NCBI RefSeq assembly: GCF_900172225.1
Contig: NZ_FWFO01000001.1
Location: forward strand, 1,736,001-1,800,000
DNA: 64,000 bases
Direction of reading: 5' to 3'
Origin: Falsiruegeria litorea R37
GTDB lineage: Bacteria; Pseudomonadota; Alphaproteobacteria; Rhodobacterales; Rhodobacteraceae
The position numbers and the translations under genes were made by a program. Shown one piece after another: positions 24,871 through 33,958 of this stretch. The notes below the pieces were generated by a model. It saw only the letters and a list, made by a program, of their open reading frames with translations. It made no database searches and was not told the origin of the DNA. Positions within the stretch are counted from its first letter, which is position 1, and each line of letters opens with the position of its first letter.

Positions 24871-27225
24871 ATGCTATTCGGTCTTGATGGCGTCGAAGTC
24901 GGCCTCATTATTGTTTTCTTTTGTCTCTTCGGGGGCATTCTGTCCGGCTTTCCGGTGGCCTTTGCCATCGGTGGCGCCGGGATCATCTCCTTCGGTATCA
25001 TCGCCGCGCTCGACAGCGCGGGGCTGCTGATCCACCAGGCTATCGACACCTCGTCGACGGTCTATCGTGATCTGGTCAATTCCGGCGTCAAGCCGGACTC
25101 GATCTCGGTCTTCAGGTATCCGGAGTTACCCAGGGTGGCCGAGGCGGTCTTCCCCAAGGGGTGGGAAGTTGCGATGGATCGCAACGTCTCGTTCATCGTG
25201 AACCGCATCAACGAACGGGTTCTGGCGGGTCAGTCGATTGAAACCCTGTTGGCGGTTCTGATGTTCGTCCTGATGGGCATCACGCTGGAACGGTCCAAGA
25301 TCGCGGACGATCTGCTGACCACCATGGCGCGCGTCTTTGGCCCGCTGCCCGGCGGTCTGGCGGTGTCGATTGTTGTCGTGGGGGCCTTTCTGGCCGCTTC
25401 GACCGGTATCGTGGGCGCAACTGTTGTCACGATGGGTCTGCTGGCGTTGCCGACCATGTTGCGGAACGGGTATTCGCCCGAACTGGCAACGGGTGTCATC
25501 GCGGCATCAGGCACGTTGGGGCAGATCATTCCGCCCTCGATCGTGATCGTTCTGCTGGGGACCCTGGCCGGTGACCTCTATTCGGCGGCGCAGGAAAGTC
25601 GTGCGGTTGCAGCGGGTTGTACCGATGCGTTGACCTATCTTGGCAAGCCTGCGGTTGTGTCCGTGGGGACCCTGTTCCAGGCGGCATTGCTGCCGGGGAT
25701 CATGCTGGCACTGCTCTATGCGCTTTATGCATTCGGCTATGCGATGCTGAACCCGGACAAGGCGCCGGCCGTTGCCATGGGCAGCTCGAACAGCGAGCCG
25801 ATCACCCGCAACGAGGGTCTGCTGTGGTTCCTCGCGGCGCCCATCGGCCTGGTTGGTGGCGCGTTCCTGCTGGGCAGCGTTGGCCTGATCGGATCGCAGG
25901 ACATCACTGTCTCGGCCTTCTCGGACATCGGCGAAGGCGCCAGCCTGCGCACCAACGTGGGTCCTGAATGTCAGTCGTCGATGATCGAACTGCACGGGCA
26001 AGAGGCGTGGGATGCCGCCCTGACCGAGCAACAGGCGATCAACGATGCAGGTGGCGTCACGCAAAGTGAACGCCTGAGCGACGAACAGATCGCCGAGGCG
26101 CTCCAGGCCAAGATCGACGCAGCCGCGCCGATCGGTTCGGGGCTGGCGGTTCTGGCCGTGCTTTTGGGTCTGACCCTGATCCTGGGCCGTGGCATCGCGC
26201 CGTCCAAGGACACCAAACCGCTGATCGTGGGGTCCATTGGCCTTTTGCTGATGGTGTTGGTGGACATCCTCTTTGTGAAGCCCACCACGTCCTCGGGCGT
26301 GATGGCGGTGATGCTGGCCATTCCGGCGGTCATCACGCTCTATGGCTGTAAAGAGGCCGCTCTGCGGGCCACCAAGAATGAGCTGATCCGGGTGGTCTTC
26401 CCACCGCTGGTTCTGATCATCGCGGTTCTGGGTTCGATCCTGGGCGGCATCACCAACCCGACACCGGCTGCGGCGCTTGGGGCAGGTGGGGCCATCATGC
26501 TGGCGGCCTATCGCAAGCTGCAGGACGACGGACGTTCCGGCAAGGTGATCATCATGTCCACCTTCGCGATCCTGATCTGTATCCTTGTGGGCATCAACTT
26601 TGACCTGCGGATCAACCAGGATGGCGTAAGCGTCGAAAGCTGGATTGCCTTCTTCGTGGCCTATGCGGCGTACCTCTATGCGCTGTTTGGTCTGATCTTT
26701 GGCTGCTGGGTTCTGTACGGTGGCGGGGTCCTGACCCCGGTCGTGCGCGAAACGGCCAAGGTGACGTCAATGGTCTTCACCATTCTGATCGGCTCGCAGC
26801 TGCTCAACCTGGTGGTCATCTCGTTCGGTGGCGAGCATTACATCCAGCAATTCCTGAAGAGTTTCGACAACGAGTTCACGGTTTTCCTGATCGTGATGCT
26901 GGTGCTCTTCATCCTGGGATTTGTGCTCGACTTCCTCGAGATCATCTACATCGTGATCCCGATTGTGGGCCCGGTGATCTATGGCGGGTCGTTTGATCCG
27001 AAATGGGTCACGATCATGGTGGCGGTGAACCTGCAGACCTCGTTCCTAACGCCACCCTTTGGGTTCGCGCTGTTCTACCTACGCGGTGTGGCACCAAAGG
27101 AGGTTACGACAGGGCATATCTACCGCGGGATCCTGCCGTTTGTGCTGATCCAAGTGGCGGGTCTCGCACTGTTGTGGACGTTCCCCAGCATCGTGACCAT
27201 CATCCCGGACCTGATCCCGAACTGA
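24871..27225 (+). CDS. TRAP transporter large membrane subunit (DctM type, extended)
   Basis: The 784-residue product compares with ~430 in canonical DctM. DctM blocks are visible (IIPPSIVIVLLGTLAGD, GFVLDFLEIIYIVIPIVGPVIYG, FLTPPFGFALFYLRGVAP). Two insertions enlarge it: a polar segment near residues 62-105 (STVYRDLVNSGVKPDS..), and a long stretch around 300-440 containing extra membrane helices and a soluble loop (SDIGEGASLRTNVGPECQ..). This expanded form goes with the extended small subunit upstream. It imports solute using a sodium gradient (family knowledge). A strong terminator follows at 27251. Confidence 0.9.
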   Translation: MLFGLDGVEVGLIIVFFCLFGGILSGFPVAFAIGGAGIISFGIIAALDSAGLLIHQAIDTSSTVYRDLVNSGVKPDSISVFRYPELPRVAEAVFPKGWEVAMDRNVSFIVNRINERVLAGQSIETLLAVLMFVLMGITLERSKIADDLLTTMARVFGPLPGGLAVSIVVVGAFLAASTGIVGATVVTMGLLALPTMLRNGYSPELATGVIAASGTLGQIIPPSIVIVLLGTLAGDLYSAAQESRAVAAGCTDALTYLGKPAVVSVGTLFQAALLPGIMLALLYALYAFGYAMLNPDKAPAVAMGSSNSEPITRNEGLLWFLAAPIGLVGGAFLLGSVGLIGSQDITVSAFSDIGEGASLRTNVGPECQSSMIELHGQEAWDAALTEQQAINDAGGVTQSERLSDEQIAEALQAKIDAAAPIGSGLAVLAVLLGLTLILGRGIAPSKDTKPLIVGSIGLLLMVLVDILFVKPTTSSGVMAVMLAIPAVITLYGCKEAALRATKNELIRVVFPPLVLIIAVLGSILGGITNPTPAAALGAGGAIMLAAYRKLQDDGRSGKVIIMSTFAILICILVGINFDLRINQDGVSVESWIAFFVAYAAYLYALFGLIFGCWVLYGGGVLTPVVRETAKVTSMVFTILIGSQLLNLVVISFGGEHYIQQFLKSFDNEFTVFLIVMLVLFILGFVLDFLEIIYIVIPIVGPVIYGGSFDPKWVTIMVAVNLQTSFLTPPFGFALFYLRGVAPKEVTTGHIYRGILPFVLIQVAGLALLWTFPSIVTIIPDLIPN

Positions 27226-27250
27226 CGAACGTACACATCGACAAACACAC

Positions 27251-27277
27251 AAAGGGGGCCCTAGGGCCCCCTTTTTT
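27251..27277 (+). terminator. Rho-independent terminator of the TRAP operon
   Basis: AAAGGGGGCCC/GGGCCCCC with a 2-nt TA centre and a six-T tract follows 25 bp after the large-subunit stop. Confidence 0.92.
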
Positions 27278-27414
27278 GATTAACATCAACGGTACAATGT
27301 CTGCTGTGCGGGAAAATTCGGAATTGATCGCAAAGCGGATTTTGCAATCCATTGGCAACAGCCACTTTGTGGTCGCCTCTTTTCGTCTGGACGCTCAGAT
27401 GCACTGATCCGGAT

Positions 27415-27774
27415 TTATTTCAGCAAATCACCGACAATACCAACGGCATCGACGACGGTGGACATGTCGTCTGTGACTTCAAGGATTTCATCCCCAACCT
27501 GCACATAACGGTTGCCTTTTCCAGGTGCTTTCAGCTTCCATTTGGAGAGGTCCCCGATATCCGTATATTTCAAGTCGGCTGGCAATTTTGCCCCGCGCGT
27601 ATACCGTTTGATCTGTCCCGGGGGCACCGTCTTGGAACCTTTTCCCGGTTTTCCCTCGACCTTGACTTTGTTTCCCTTTGGCTTGTTGCCCTTGTCTTTT
27701 GCCTCGGACATCTCCGCAGACACGGCAACGAAGCTGACAGCGACCAAAGCCGTAAATATGTTCATTAATTTCAT
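27415..27774 (-). CDS. RcnB-like periplasmic protein
   Basis: The product is 119 residues. A signal peptide (MKLMNIFTALVAVSFVAVSAE) is followed by a very basic Lys/Gly/Pro-rich linker. A C-terminal ~60-residue domain (IKRYTRGAKLPADLKYTDI.., RYVQVGDEILEVTDDMSTVVDAVGIV) has the spacing of RcnB/DUF1236 domains. E. coli RcnB influences nickel/cobalt homeostasis; the role here is unknown. It is preceded by an AT-rich upstream region and not linked to any metal transporter in view. Confidence 0.7.
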   Translation of the reverse strand: MKLMNIFTALVAVSFVAVSAEMSEAKDKGNKPKGNKVKVEGKPGKGSKTVPPGQIKRYTRGAKLPADLKYTDIGDLSKWKLKAPGKGNRYVQVGDEILEVTDDMSTVVDAVGIVGDLLK

Positions 27775-27967
27775 TTGGTTTTCTCCCCAAAACAATCAAA
27801 TCAACATATTGCAAATAGTGCAAGCTTTCGGAACGCCCTTGGTTGGATGGTGGCATTTCCTGTGTGAGTATTTTCAGGTGGGTGAGGCGCCCGAGAGGAT
27901 TCGAGATGACGATATCTCAATCCCAAAACAGCAGGGGCAATCCGCCCCCGCCAAGTGAAACGGCCAA

Positions 27968-29056
27968 TCAATCGCTCAGAGAAATTGTCCATGCGTGATC
28001 TGCCGGGGTTTTACCCGCCAATACCTGGCGATAAGCGGATACGGCTTGGGCCTCGCCTTGAGCGTGATCCAGCGTCAGCCAGTCCGCGCTTTTGTGCATG
28101 GCTTTCGTCCAGAAGGCGCCCGAACGACGCTCAAACTCACCCGGTCCCCAATCGGCATTGCGTTTGGCAATGTGGCCAGGGGCAAAGAACATCTCGGACC
28201 GCTCGCGAATGTAACCGTCCCCCATCCCGGCCTCGGAATAATGCGTCAGGCCCACGTGGCTGGTGAAGCGCATGTTGTCACCCAAGTGCTGGTGCAGGCG
28301 CGAGATCACCGGGCCAGAGCCGGACATATCGATGATCAGGGTCGGAACGTTGTCCAACCCGGCCTCGATCTGGTCATAGGTCAGCACTTGATCATACAGC
28401 TTGAGCGCATCGACCTTGGCCTTGTTTCCGGCCGAGGTCAGCCCGATGATCTTGGGGGCACTCGGATCAGCCTGAAAGGCGTACCCCGTCCCGATACCGG
28501 TTTTGGACGAGGCCGAGACGATAAGCACCTGTTCGGCGCCATACCATTCCCCGGCCAGAGCAAAGTCATAAAGGCAGAATGAGGTCGCATAAAGCGGCCA
28601 GAGCACCATGCGCATGTCGTCGGTGGCGGGATCGTCCTGCGGATCGTTCGACAGGCGCAAATAGCGGTTGTATACGGCGGCAAGGTCCTTGCGGTGTTCC
28701 GAGGCGTCGAAAAACCGTGTCTCGTCAATGCGGCCAGGTTCAAGTACGGCATGGCTGCCCATCGGCCAATAGCCATAGAGCCGTTCTCCGGCTGCGATCT
28801 CGGGTAGGCCGCTTTCTTCGACGATACCGATGCCCCAAACCGGGATGACGCCGAATGTGGTGTCTGCAGTGGGGAAGAATTTCCAATAGCCGATCCGGTC
28901 ACCCACGACACCGTAAGTGATGTTGTTTGCGGTCAAGCCAAAACGTTCGATCCGCACAAGGATCTTTGCGCGCAGGTCATCAGGGCTGTGGGTCGTGCTA
29001 ACCTCAAGCTCGTTCAGGTTCGTCTTGCGGACCTGAAGGGTGGTGATCTCGGTCAT
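27968..29056 (-). CDS. DUF2855-family protein (MDR-like)
   Basis: The 362-residue protein resembles a medium-chain dehydrogenase/reductase in layout: GVIPVWGIGIVEESGLPEIAAGERLYGYWPMGSH and a nucleotide-binding-like VLIVSASSKTGIGTGYAF. The classical zinc ligands and the GxGxxG pattern are poorly kept. I place it in the DUF2855 family from memory; the reaction is unknown. It is monocistronic, with a dispersed-repeat copy upstream. Confidence 0.75.
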   Translation of the reverse strand: MTEITTLQVRKTNLNELEVSTTHSPDDLRAKILVRIERFGLTANNITYGVVGDRIGYWKFFPTADTTFGVIPVWGIGIVEESGLPEIAAGERLYGYWPMGSHAVLEPGRIDETRFFDASEHRKDLAAVYNRYLRLSNDPQDDPATDDMRMVLWPLYATSFCLYDFALAGEWYGAEQVLIVSASSKTGIGTGYAFQADPSAPKIIGLTSAGNKAKVDALKLYDQVLTYDQIEAGLDNVPTLIIDMSGSGPVISRLHQHLGDNMRFTSHVGLTHYSEAGMGDGYIRERSEMFFAPGHIAKRNADWGPGEFERRSGAFWTKAMHKSADWLTLDHAQGEAQAVSAYRQVLAGKTPADHAWTISLSD

Positions 29057-29194
29057 GTGCCTCTCCCATTTCGCCTGATCTCTCTCCTGTCATACAGTGA
29101 CATGTCTGTTTTGAATGGGTAACGGTGACGTTGCGCCGCCAAACAGTACCGGTCACGACCATCAAGGACGGCGAGCGTTCTGCGGTGCCGCGTC

Positions 29195-29265
29195 GAGCCA
29201 CAAGCGAGGCGCTCGGCCCAACGGGAGGAGGTGGCCCGCAAGGGGCATCGACGACGGGCGGGAGC
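29195..29265 (-). repeat. Dispersed intergenic repeat, copy C
   Basis: The core at 29211-29265 on the minus strand is nearly identical to copy B (GCTCCCGCCCGTCGTCGATG to CTCCCGTTGGGCCGAGC). A weaker hairpin (GAGC.../GCTC, 29195-29214) follows. It lies just downstream-side of the VOC gene, between it and the DUF2855 gene. Confidence 0.75.
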
Positions 29266-29293
29266 GCTTGGTTTGCCCTCAAGCGTGGAGGCT

Positions 29294-29683
29294 TCAGGAA
29301 AACTCCAGCAAATCCCACCGATTGCCAAATGGATCGCGCCAGACTGCGACTGTGCCATAAGGTTCATGGCGCGGTTTTTCTTCGAACTCGACACCCTGCG
29401 CCAGCATCATGGCATAATCGCGGGCGAAATCATCGGTGGTTAGAAAGAACCCAACGCGTCCGCCTGTCTGGTTGCCAATCGCGGCCGCTTGCTGCTGGCC
29501 ATCCGCCTTGGCCAGTATGATCGATCCGGCCACGCCGCCCGGCGGCGTTATCCGAACCCAACGCTTGCTCCCGCCCAGATCCTCGTCCTGATCCAGCGTG
29601 AAGCCCAGCCGGTCTACATAAAACGCCAGTGCCGCATCATAGTCAGGCACCACAAGGGCAATGGCAAAAAGTTGTTGGGGCAT
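29294..29683 (-). CDS. VOC (glyoxalase/bleomycin-resistance fold) protein
   Basis: The 129-residue single-domain VOC protein contains IALVVPDYDAALAFYVDRLGF, WVRITPPGG and the C-terminal VAVWRDPFGNRWDLLEF. Metal-ligand positions cannot all be assigned and the substrate is unknown. It lies 6 bp after the Bpt gene on the same strand and is probably co-transcribed. Confidence 0.85.
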   Translation of the reverse strand: MPQQLFAIALVVPDYDAALAFYVDRLGFTLDQDEDLGGSKRWVRITPPGGVAGSIILAKADGQQQAAAIGNQTGGRVGFFLTTDDFARDYAMMLAQGVEFEEKPRHEPYGTVAVWRDPFGNRWDLLEFS

Positions 29684-29689
29684 GTCAGG

Positions 29690-30505
29690 TCAGGGCGCGC
29701 GCCGGTCGGGCAACTGGATATTGGCGACCTGTTCGGCAATCGGGTCGGTGGACAGCGGGTGCGAGGCAGACTCATACTCCTCTGGATTCTTCATCTGCGT
29801 CCATTCCCCGCCTACATAAACCTCGAGCCCGGAAAACCGCGCCTTGTAGCCCATCTTGGGGCTCTCGGGCACCCAATAGCCCAGATAGACATAGGGCAGG
29901 TTCGCCTCGCGCGCGATTTCGATATGATCGAGGATCATGAAGGTGCCCAACGAACTGCTGCGCAATTCGGGTTCATAAAAGGAATAGACCATGCTCAACC
30001 CATCCTCGAGCACATCGGTCAGGCTCACAGCCGCCAGGGCATCGGTTTCCCGGTCGCAGTATTCGATGACCCGGCTGCGGATCGGTGTTTCCTCGATCAT
30101 GGCGGCAAATTCGAACACATCCATGTCTGCCATGCCCCCATCGGCGTGGCGGATGTCCAGGTAGCGGCGAAAGAGCTCATACTGCTCGTCCGTGGCCCAG
30201 GGCGAGGTCGCCCGGCGCCCCAGATGCGCATTGCGCCGCAGCGCACGGCGTTGGCTCTTGTTGGCGGCAAAATCGCTGACTTTGATACGCGCCGACAGGC
30301 ACGCCGCGCAATCTGCACAAGAGGGGCGATAAAGCACGTTCTGCGACCGTCGAAAGCCCTGCCGGGACAAGGCATTGTTCAATTGATCAGCGCCTTCGCC
30401 CTGCAAGGCGGTGAACAATTTCCGCTCCATCCGGTTTTCAAGATAGGGGCAGGGTTGTGGAGCCGTCACATAAAACTGTGGAACAATCGGCAGCGTGTGG
30501 CGCAT
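29690..30505 (-). CDS. bpt: Aspartate/glutamate leucyltransferase
   Basis: The 271-residue aminoacyl-tRNA-protein transferase has the N-terminal Cys cluster [14 protein letters not shown] (residues 61-73) and the C-terminal transferase region ([39 protein letters not shown]). It attaches Leu to N-terminal Asp/Glu of proteins, feeding the N-end rule pathway with ClpS/ClpAP. Start [12 protein letters not shown] at 30505 is the family start; the frame continues upstream but without family similarity. The VOC gene follows. Confidence 0.92.
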   Translation of the reverse strand: MRHTLPIVPQFYVTAPQPCPYLENRMERKLFTALQGEGADQLNNALSRQGFRRSQNVLYRPSCADCAACLSARIKVSDFAANKSQRRALRRNAHLGRRATSPWATDEQYELFRRYLDIRHADGGMADMDVFEFAAMIEETPIRSRVIEYCDRETDALAAVSLTDVLEDGLSMVYSFYEPELRSSSLGTFMILDHIEIAREANLPYVYLGYWVPESPKMGYKARFSGLEVYVGGEWTQMKNPEEYESASHPLSTDPIAEQVANIQLPDRRAP

Positions 30506-30675
30506 CAAAAACTCATAAAGCGGCTCGCGGTTTCCAGGGATGATAACAACCGATCCCAAAGCCGCCAAGTGGCGATTGCAAAAGCCTTTCGTCGAGCCCC
30601 TTGCGTGATTGCAATTCCGGGCGCGCGGCCAAAGACGGGCAGAGCCCCGGTATGCCCGAGGCTCAGGTTCCTGGC

Positions 30676-31113
30676 TCAAGCCACGGCGCGGCGGTTCAGG
30701 GCGACGGTGCCCAGAAAGGCGTCGGTCAATCCTTGGGCGCGGGCGCTGGTCAGCATCATGATGACCGAAATCACCTGCAAGACGGGCAGGGCCATCGAAA
30801 AAGTATACCCGGCCGTATGAGCCAGGGCCAAGCCGCCATCCAGACGCGCACCATAGGCGTCGCGCAGCTCGATCCCGACAAACCGCATACCCCAAGTGGC
30901 CGACCCGCTGGCGATGGTCGCCACACGATAGACAAAGCCGATCGCCAGATACAGCAGCGGCCACACAAACAGGCCGACAAAGGCGGTCATCAGTACGGCA
31001 ACCAGGCTCAGCGCCAGGATGATGCAGCTGTCGAGGATCCAGGCAAACAGCCGCTTCATCGCGACGGTTTCATAGAACTCAGGTTGGTGATCGGGGTGGG
31101 GAAGATGTGTCAT
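30676..31113 (-). CDS. RDD-family membrane protein
   Basis: The product is 145 residues. [20 protein letters not shown], a second hydrophobic segment ([20 protein letters not shown]) and the [20 protein letters not shown] block identify the RDD family, with Arg and Asp in conserved places. The function is unknown; some RDD proteins act in ion exchange. Start taken at ATG 31113. Confidence 0.85.
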   Translation of the reverse strand: MTHLPHPDHQPEFYETVAMKRLFAWILDSCIILALSLVAVLMTAFVGLFVWPLLYLAIGFVYRVATIASGSATWGMRFVGIELRDAYGARLDGGLALAHTAGYTFSMALPVLQVISVIMMLTSARAQGLTDAFLGTVALNRRAVA

Positions 31114-31155
31114 CTCGCTCAATATCCGGGGGGGGGAGGAAAGGGGGAAACCCAA

Positions 31156-31178
31156 GTCCCCGCAAAACTTGCGGGGAC
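31156..31178 (-). terminator. Hairpin downstream of the DUF2852 gene
   Basis: The perfect 10-bp stem GTCCCCGCAA/TTGCGGGGAC with a 3-nt loop lies 25 bp after the DUF2852 stop. On the minus strand it is followed by a weak TTGGGTTT tail. Confidence 0.6.
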
Positions 31179-31202
31179 CGCGGTTGGGGAAGGGGCTGAG
31201 GT

Positions 31203-31637
31203 TTAGGCCACGTCGTCCTTTTTGTCGTCATCGTTGGCCGCTTCGCGTGCCCGGTCGTTCATGAACTGGTCGAACTCGGATTTGTCCTTGGCTTCACGCA
31301 GACGCTCGAGGAATGCTTCAAAGTCCACTTGCTCCTGCTCCAGGCGGGCCAGCGTGTCGGCCTTGTAGCTGTCAAAGGCGGTGTTGCCGGTCTGGCGCAT
31401 GGTGTTCCGGCTTTTGCTTTTCCGGGAATAGCTGCAGTCGCTCCAGGATTTGCTGTACATTCGGTCACTCCATATCATGTGCAATAGAAGGGCAAGGCCA
31501 ATCGGCCAGAAGACGACAAAGCCGAGGATCATTGCCGCATACCAGGCGACAGAACCCTTCCGGTCGAGCCATGCTTCTGAACGTCGCAGCCAGCCCGGGT
31601 TTGACGGTGTGGCAACGGGGTCGGTCATTGAGGTCAT
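31203..31637 (-). CDS. DUF2852-family membrane-anchored protein
   Basis: The product is 144 residues. One strong transmembrane helix (AAMILGFVVFWPIGLALLLHMIW, about 33-55) is followed by a Ser/Arg-rich linker and a coiled-coil region ending in an acidic/lysine tail (LEQEQVDFEAFLERLREAKDKSEFDQFM). This matches DUF2852, a family restricted largely to alphaproteobacteria. The function is unknown. Start MTSMTDPV at 31637. Confidence 0.85.
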   Translation of the reverse strand: MTSMTDPVATPSNPGWLRRSEAWLDRKGSVAWYAAMILGFVVFWPIGLALLLHMIWSDRMYSKSWSDCSYSRKSKSRNTMRQTGNTAFDSYKADTLARLEQEQVDFEAFLERLREAKDKSEFDQFMNDRAREAANDDDKKDDVA

Positions 31638-31675
31638 TGTCAGTCTCTCCAGATCAAGGTTTATGTGAATGCCTT

Positions 31676-32071
31676 TCACATTGAACAAGATGGGGACTGG
31701 GGGCGTGGATGCAAGAGTGGATGTGAATGTTTTTTACATTTATTGATTAAAGGTTTGAAAAATAACAATTTCCATCCATGTGTGTATGTGGCGCGACACA
31801 GATTTTTGCAAATTGGAACACAGATAGTTGCAGCAACTCGTTTTTGCCCATCGTAGGTAATCGGCTTGCCGCTGGACGTTGAACTCGGCCGAGCCGAATC
31901 CATCGGATTACCCTCGGCATCATAGGACAGCACCGTGCGGAATCGGTTCGCCACGCCACACTTGGTGCAGCGGGCGCGGATGGGTCTCATAGATTTTTGT
32001 GCTTCGATGGCTGCGGCGTCCCGAATGGCACCGGAGTGCCCACAGACACATGTCGCGTAGATGACGTGCAC
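31676..32071 (-). CDS. Possible small zinc-ribbon protein
   Basis: The 131-residue frame has an N-terminal half with two Cys pairs (ATCVCGHSG and ARCTKCGVAN), which looks like a zinc ribbon. The C-terminal half (PLINKCKKHSHPLLHPRPQ..) looks less protein-like, so the true gene may be shorter or damaged. The DNA is distinctly AT-rich at its 3' part. No family is recognised. It belongs to an accessory stretch ending at the tRNA-Asn pair. Confidence 0.45.
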   Translation of the reverse strand: MHVIYATCVCGHSGAIRDAAAIEAQKSMRPIRARCTKCGVANRFRTVLSYDAEGNPMDSARPSSTSSGKPITYDGQKRVAATICVPICKNLCRATYTHGWKLLFFKPLINKCKKHSHPLLHPRPQSPSCSM

Positions 32072-32154
32072 TAGACCACCTCAGGTCGGACGAAGCTTAG
32101 GGATGGCTGCTATCTACCCACAGGGTGACGTCCTTACAATCGGCAACGAAGTGG

Positions 32155-33078
32155 TTAGCGTTGTCGGCCTTCTTCCACGGCCTTACGGTGAATGTCTTCG
32201 AAGAACTTGCGGTGGGAAACACTGAGGGGTGTCGCGCTTAAGCCTCTGATGCCCGGTGTCGTGTATGTATTGAGCGTGATGCCAGAACCAAAAACGAAGA
32301 AATCGCCTTTGTCAGTTATGTCCCCAGAGAGCAGGAGAGCCCCCTGTAGCAGTCGGTACGTATAGGCCACTGGAATAGCCATTCCCCAAATGTCTTTGTG
32401 CCGACGATAGTCGGATACGATTTCGGCAATCAGCCAATCCTCCTTTGTAGTAGACACATCTACCAAAACCCCGACGCTTGCGACGATTGCATCTAAGCCA
32501 TCCTCTAAGTCGAAACCTGCAACATGTTTTGGCCAATCTGGTCCGTCAGCAGCTGCGATGAGATCACGAAGTTTTTCGTATGTCTCCAAGGCTTGCGGGG
32601 TTGCGCTGGTGCTCTGTCCCGATCCGAAAACGAATTCATAAAGGTTTTGGGTCAATCGCTGGACGTACTCATCAGAAACTGTGGCCCTCTCATAGAACTC
32701 ACTTACAAATTCGTGGGAGAGGGTTGTAGTACCTCGTTCTTTCATGATCTGCACCAAGGCCGGGTACGCTTGGCTTTCAATCGCAATGACTTTCACAGGA
32801 TCACTGAACCGTTTGAGAAACGCAGCGTGGAACTCGGAATACCGAGGAGCTTCAATCTGGTCGACGAGCAGCTGGGCACTTTCCTGCCCTTGTTGTCTCG
32901 TTTGCTCTCCTTGTTCGGAAACGTGCTCCTTCAGTTCGAGATTTGTACGAGAGGCTTGAAGTTTTCCGTCGTAACTTGTCAGCGCCGCGCCAATAAGGGT
33001 GATGAAACCACCTACAAAGGTTATCAAAATGCTATGGGCCGCAAGGTGCGCCAAAATTGATCCGAACATAAGTTCCAT
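32155..33078 (-). CDS. Hypothetical membrane-anchored protein with coiled coil
   Basis: The product is 307 residues. An N-terminal hydrophobic helix (AHSILITFVGGFITLIGAAL, about 14-33) is followed by a polar Gln/Glu-rich coiled coil (LELKEHVSEQGEQTRQQGQES) and a soluble domain of ~230 residues of no recognised family. The C-terminus is basic. Base composition is lower in GC than that of the core genes. The layout (one membrane helix plus cytoplasmic domain) is common in accessory and defence loci, but no function can be assigned. ATG 33069 (MFGSILAH) is an alternative start. Confidence 0.65.
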   Translation of the reverse strand: MELMFGSILAHLAAHSILITFVGGFITLIGAALTSYDGKLQASRTNLELKEHVSEQGEQTRQQGQESAQLLVDQIEAPRYSEFHAAFLKRFSDPVKVIAIESQAYPALVQIMKERGTTTLSHEFVSEFYERATVSDEYVQRLTQNLYEFVFGSGQSTSATPQALETYEKLRDLIAAADGPDWPKHVAGFDLEDGLDAIVASVGVLVDVSTTKEDWLIAEIVSDYRRHKDIWGMAIPVAYTYRLLQGALLLSGDITDKGDFFVFGSGITLNTYTTPGIRGLSATPLSVSHRKFFEDIHRKAVEEGRQR

Positions 33079-33447
33079 TTCTCCAAAACAACCATTCTAG
33101 ACAATTTTCTTGGATCCTATGATTGTGAACGGCAGTTTTCAACGCCGGTTTGAACACCCTTAGAACTACTTTCCAATGTCGATATTCGACACCAGCAGCT
33201 CCCCCCGTTTCCCGCGAGACTTGGACTGCTTCGCAACGGTGTCAGCCCAAAGAGGGCGTAACGGTTCGAAGGCTGGATCGGGATATGTCCACCAGCGTTA
33301 CGAAGTCCGCGGGGCGAACAGAATGTTGTCATTGCCCAACCAGAGGCCCTGATATGACGGAGTAGTCATGACGAAGGGATCACTGAAATGACTTTTCTGA
33401 GGTGCGCAAAAATTCTTCAAATCGCCTCTGGACGTCCCGAAATGCGG
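33079..33447. other. Intergenic stretch without recognised gene
   Basis: Short frames occur on both strands but none has protein-like composition or a good start. The stretch could hold degraded remains between the accessory genes and the tRNA-Asn locus. I see no repeat or terminator in it. Confidence 0.5.
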
Positions 33448-33468
33448 TTGCTATACGGCGTGCACCGT

Positions 33469-33543
33469 TCCGGCGTAGCTCAGCGGTAGAGCAGTTGACT
33501 GTTAATCAATTGGTCGTAGGTTCGATCCCTACCGCCGGAGCCA
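33469..33543 (+). tRNA. tRNA-Asn (anticodon GTT)
   Basis: A complete cloverleaf: acceptor TCCGGCG/CGCCGGA, D-stem GCTC/GAGC, anticodon stem GTTGA/TCAAT with loop CTGTTAA (anticodon GTT), T-arm GTAGG-TTCGATC-CCTAC, discriminator G, and CCA encoded. It is identical to the inverted copy at 33884. Confidence 0.97.
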
Positions 33544-33843
33544 ATTCCCCAAAAACCGCCCAATATCAGCACGTTACACATGCTGGACGCCTCCTGTGTT
33601 TGAGGTTATCTTATTACGTTGTTCACATGCTGTTTCGTTGGCCTGTAGAGCGGTGACACGACGCGCAGGCCAATCGCTGCGCGGGCTTGGCAAGCCCTGT
33701 GAAGCCTTTCCACGCTGGAGTGGACCCAGGCACCATTTGACACAGGTCCTTGATCTCTTTGAGTTTGCTTGGCCTGGGGTAGTCGCAGAAGGCTTGCGCT
33801 GCCTCACGCCGTGAGCCATTTTCCAAACCTGTGGATCAAAACG
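33544..33843. other. Spacer between the convergent tRNA-Asn genes
   Basis: About 300 bp without a convincing gene. Overlapping short frames on the minus strand give basic, low-quality proteins. One frame (33623-33826, KLKEIKDLCQMVPGSTPAW..) has a faintly protein-like look and might be a remnant of a mobile element, but I cannot identify it. Confidence 0.4.
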
Positions 33844-33844
33844 C

Positions 33845-33876
33845 AAAAAAACCCTCAAGTCTTTGCGACTTAAGGG
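33845..33876 (-). terminator. Terminator of the minus-strand tRNA-Asn
   Basis: On the minus strand CCCTTAAGTC, loop GCAAA, GACTTGAGGG is followed by seven T. It lies 8 bp beyond the CCA end of the tRNA. Confidence 0.88.
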
Positions 33877-33883
33877 CTTTTTA

Positions 33884-33958
33884 TGGCTCCGGCGGTAGGG
33901 ATCGAACCTACGACCAATTGATTAACAGTCAACTGCTCTACCGCTGAGCTACGCCGGA
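33884..33958 (-). tRNA. tRNA-Asn (anticodon GTT), second identical copy
   Basis: All 75 bases, including CCA, equal those of the copy at 33469-33543 on the other strand. It has its own rho-independent terminator just downstream. Confidence 0.97.

Noticed and set aside
33574-33858. Short minus-strand frames between the tRNA-Asn genes as an insertion sequence remnant
   Set aside because: No terminal inverted repeats, no transposase motif; only a faint resemblance to protein.
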